Shown one piece after another: positions 63,046-64,000 of a DNA stretch of 64,000 bases. A program made the position numbers and the translations under genes. Every line of letters starts with the position of its first letter. Positions within the stretch are counted from its first letter, which is position 1. This DNA is from Calothrix sp. NIES-4105 (lineage in GTDB: Bacteria > Cyanobacteriota > Cyanobacteriia > Cyanobacteriales > Nostocaceae). The stretch covers positions 310,001 to 374,000 of the forward strand of contig NZ_AP018291.1 of the NCBI RefSeq assembly GCF_002368415.1, read 5' to 3'. The notes under the pieces were generated by a model, which did not search any database, was not told where the DNA came from, and was given only the letters and a program-made list of their open reading frames with translations.

Positions 63046-63247
63046 AATATTTTTTCCGTGTAAATTGTTATCTAAGTAATTCATCACGGCGCCGACATAG
63101 GATTACGTGCTTTGCTTGGTACACAACAGGGTACTATTTTTATAACTACGTATTAAACGTCAAGAGGAACAGGCACCTGCTATCAATATTTAGACGTTCA
63201 AGTGTTAAGACATTTACATATATGGCGCCTGAACACCAAGTTGCATG

Positions 63248-63781
63248 TTACATACTGCTTGAAGTGGAGTTAGTAAAGTTAACGTTATAAAAATTTACCT
63301 TGTGCTTTTTGAGTCTTCGATTTACCCAGTAACTTAACTCAATTGTACTAGCGCTCTGGATATTTGGGGGAATTTCAAAACTCAATATAGCCTTGATTGG
63401 TACGTCCTTAATTATATTAATTCGGGCGAACATCCTATCTTTTCTATTATCTAGTTGTATTTGCTTCGATACATACTCTTTCCCTGAAGAGTCAAAAACA
63501 CGAGAGTTCTCTCTGCTATAAGAATTACCAGCATGTAAAATTTCATTTTTATCAGATAAATTTGTAATTAGTATAGAGCAGTTTACGATTTTGAATCCCC
63601 TTTGACATCCTTGTAGTTGGAATTTAATATCGTTATCTTCTACAATTTGAGAAGTATTTTGTGTTGAAGCAAGCTTGAATTCATGTATAACTGATGTTTG
63701 TGCTTGCGTTAAACTGCTAATTAAAAAACTACCAACGACTACATTACATGTAAAAGCTGCATTTAAAAATGTTGATTTCAT
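63248..63781 (-). CDS. Secreted hypothetical protein
   Basis: From ATG 63781 the 177-aa protein has a signal peptide (STFLNAAFTCNVVVGSFLIS, probable cut after TQA). The mature part contains FQLQGCQRGFKIVNCSILIT, NLSDKNEILHAGNSYSRENS, FDSSGKEYVSKQIQL and AILSFEIPPNIQSASTIEL. This is the layout of a DUF4352-like or immunoglobulin-like periplasmic domain seen in cyanobacterial proteins. Two cysteines may form a disulfide. Function unknown. Confidence 0.65.
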   Translation of the reverse strand: MKSTFLNAAFTCNVVVGSFLISSLTQAQTSVIHEFKLASTQNTSQIVEDNDIKFQLQGCQRGFKIVNCSILITNLSDKNEILHAGNSYSRENSRVFDSSGKEYVSKQIQLDNRKDRMFARINIIKDVPIKAILSFEIPPNIQSASTIELSYWVNRRLKKHKVNFYNVNFTNSTSSSM

Positions 63782-64000
63782 GCTTGTTTTATCCAAATTG
63801 TATTTAAAATTGGCGCCTTCAAGGTTGCACCATACCAAGAAGCAATTTATTAAGTACGCTTATTATACGCCGGACTCACATACGAATCTAGGAGTATATA
63901 CGGCGGATGCCTCTATTTTAAAGTAAAAATTAATACTAGTATGAACAACACAAACTATATACATATACAGCATGAGTGTAATTATCGGGCACCCACAACT

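Larger units (their letters stand above)
687..63819. repeat. Dispersed GGCGCC palindrome (HIP-like), about 80 copies
   Basis: Exact GGCGCC recurs through most of the window, in genes and gaps; I count about 80 by eye against only a few expected for AT-rich DNA of this size. A second word GCGCGC recurs more than 20 times, while GCGATCGC was not seen. In gaps it often extends to GGCGCCTGTAATT or a GGTGCC variant. Copies are missing from 2850-8166, 14194-16368, 33287-34908, 45170-48860 and 54055-55392. Confidence 0.8.

Noticed and set aside
1-64000. tRNA or rRNA genes
   Set aside because: No cloverleaf-like or rRNA-like segments were noticed; a tRNAscan/Infernal run would settle it.

Overview
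The window is AT-rich bacterial DNA from a filamentous-type cyanobacterium. The evidence is the gene families: a TPS exoprotein, a cyanobacterial SH3 lipoprotein, STRR heptamers, a PPM1-type methyltransferase remnant and many hypothetical proteins of cyanobacterial style. It looks like accessory DNA, either a plasmid or a genomic island. I see no rRNA, tRNA, replication initiator or core metabolic gene, and mobile-element debris is dense. The usual cyanobacterial octamer GCGATCGC (HIP1) was not seen. Instead the palindrome GGCGCC recurs about 80 times by eye, with GCGCGC as a second theme.

Layout. 1-2220: wreckage (truncated methyltransferase, a SLOG-domain gene broken by a frameshift and a MITE, a transposase tail, a frameshifted four-helix-bundle gene). 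2220-8166: a complete small Tn7-like transposon with 24-bp inverted repeats and an ATTGT target duplication. It carries only a TnsA-TnsB fusion, TnsC and a TnsD/TniQ-like protein. 8328-11219: an arsenic/metal patch (ArsI/CadI-type enzyme divergent from an ArsR repressor, a cut CDF transporter) broken by a decayed IS4-type transposase. 11329-14015: a Gp157-like and an AIPR-like gene, a group II intron 3' remnant and a possible double-glycine peptide. 14194-25184: a defence-like island with a NERD/SF1 helicase, then an operon of a type IIG-like DNA methyltransferase, a coiled-coil protein, a membrane protein with one in-frame stop and a PLD-SNF2 helicase, preceded by an Xre regulator. 25185-30186: a gene-poor tract full of GGCGCC variants and diverged duplications.

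30187-45349: mostly hypothetical genes of plasmid type, with a GIY-YIG nuclease, two paralogous proteins, a metallopeptidase-like protein, IS remnants, and an IscB/omega-RNA element without its transposase. A cyanobacterial conserved gene here is split by a 163-bp MITE whose removal restores the frame exactly. 45350-49716: a complete His-Xaa-Ser system (HxsD, radical SAM proteins HxsB and HxsC, and a repeat substrate HxsA with eight His-X-Ser triplets fused to a copper-amine-oxidase-N-like domain). This is a peptide-modification pathway of unknown product.

49805-64000: a MITE-truncated methyltransferase, small proteins, an SH3 lipoprotein and a secreted thermonuclease that share the same Cys-rich C-terminal module, an ISL3 element, a broken Hsp70-like gene, a 1407-aa TPS exoprotein with 132-aa repeats, a peptidoglycan-binding protein and a secreted hypothetical protein. 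GGCGCC is rare or absent inside the Tn7-like, IscB, ISL3, NERD-helicase and hxs segments, which suggests these arrived recently from genomes lacking this motif bias.
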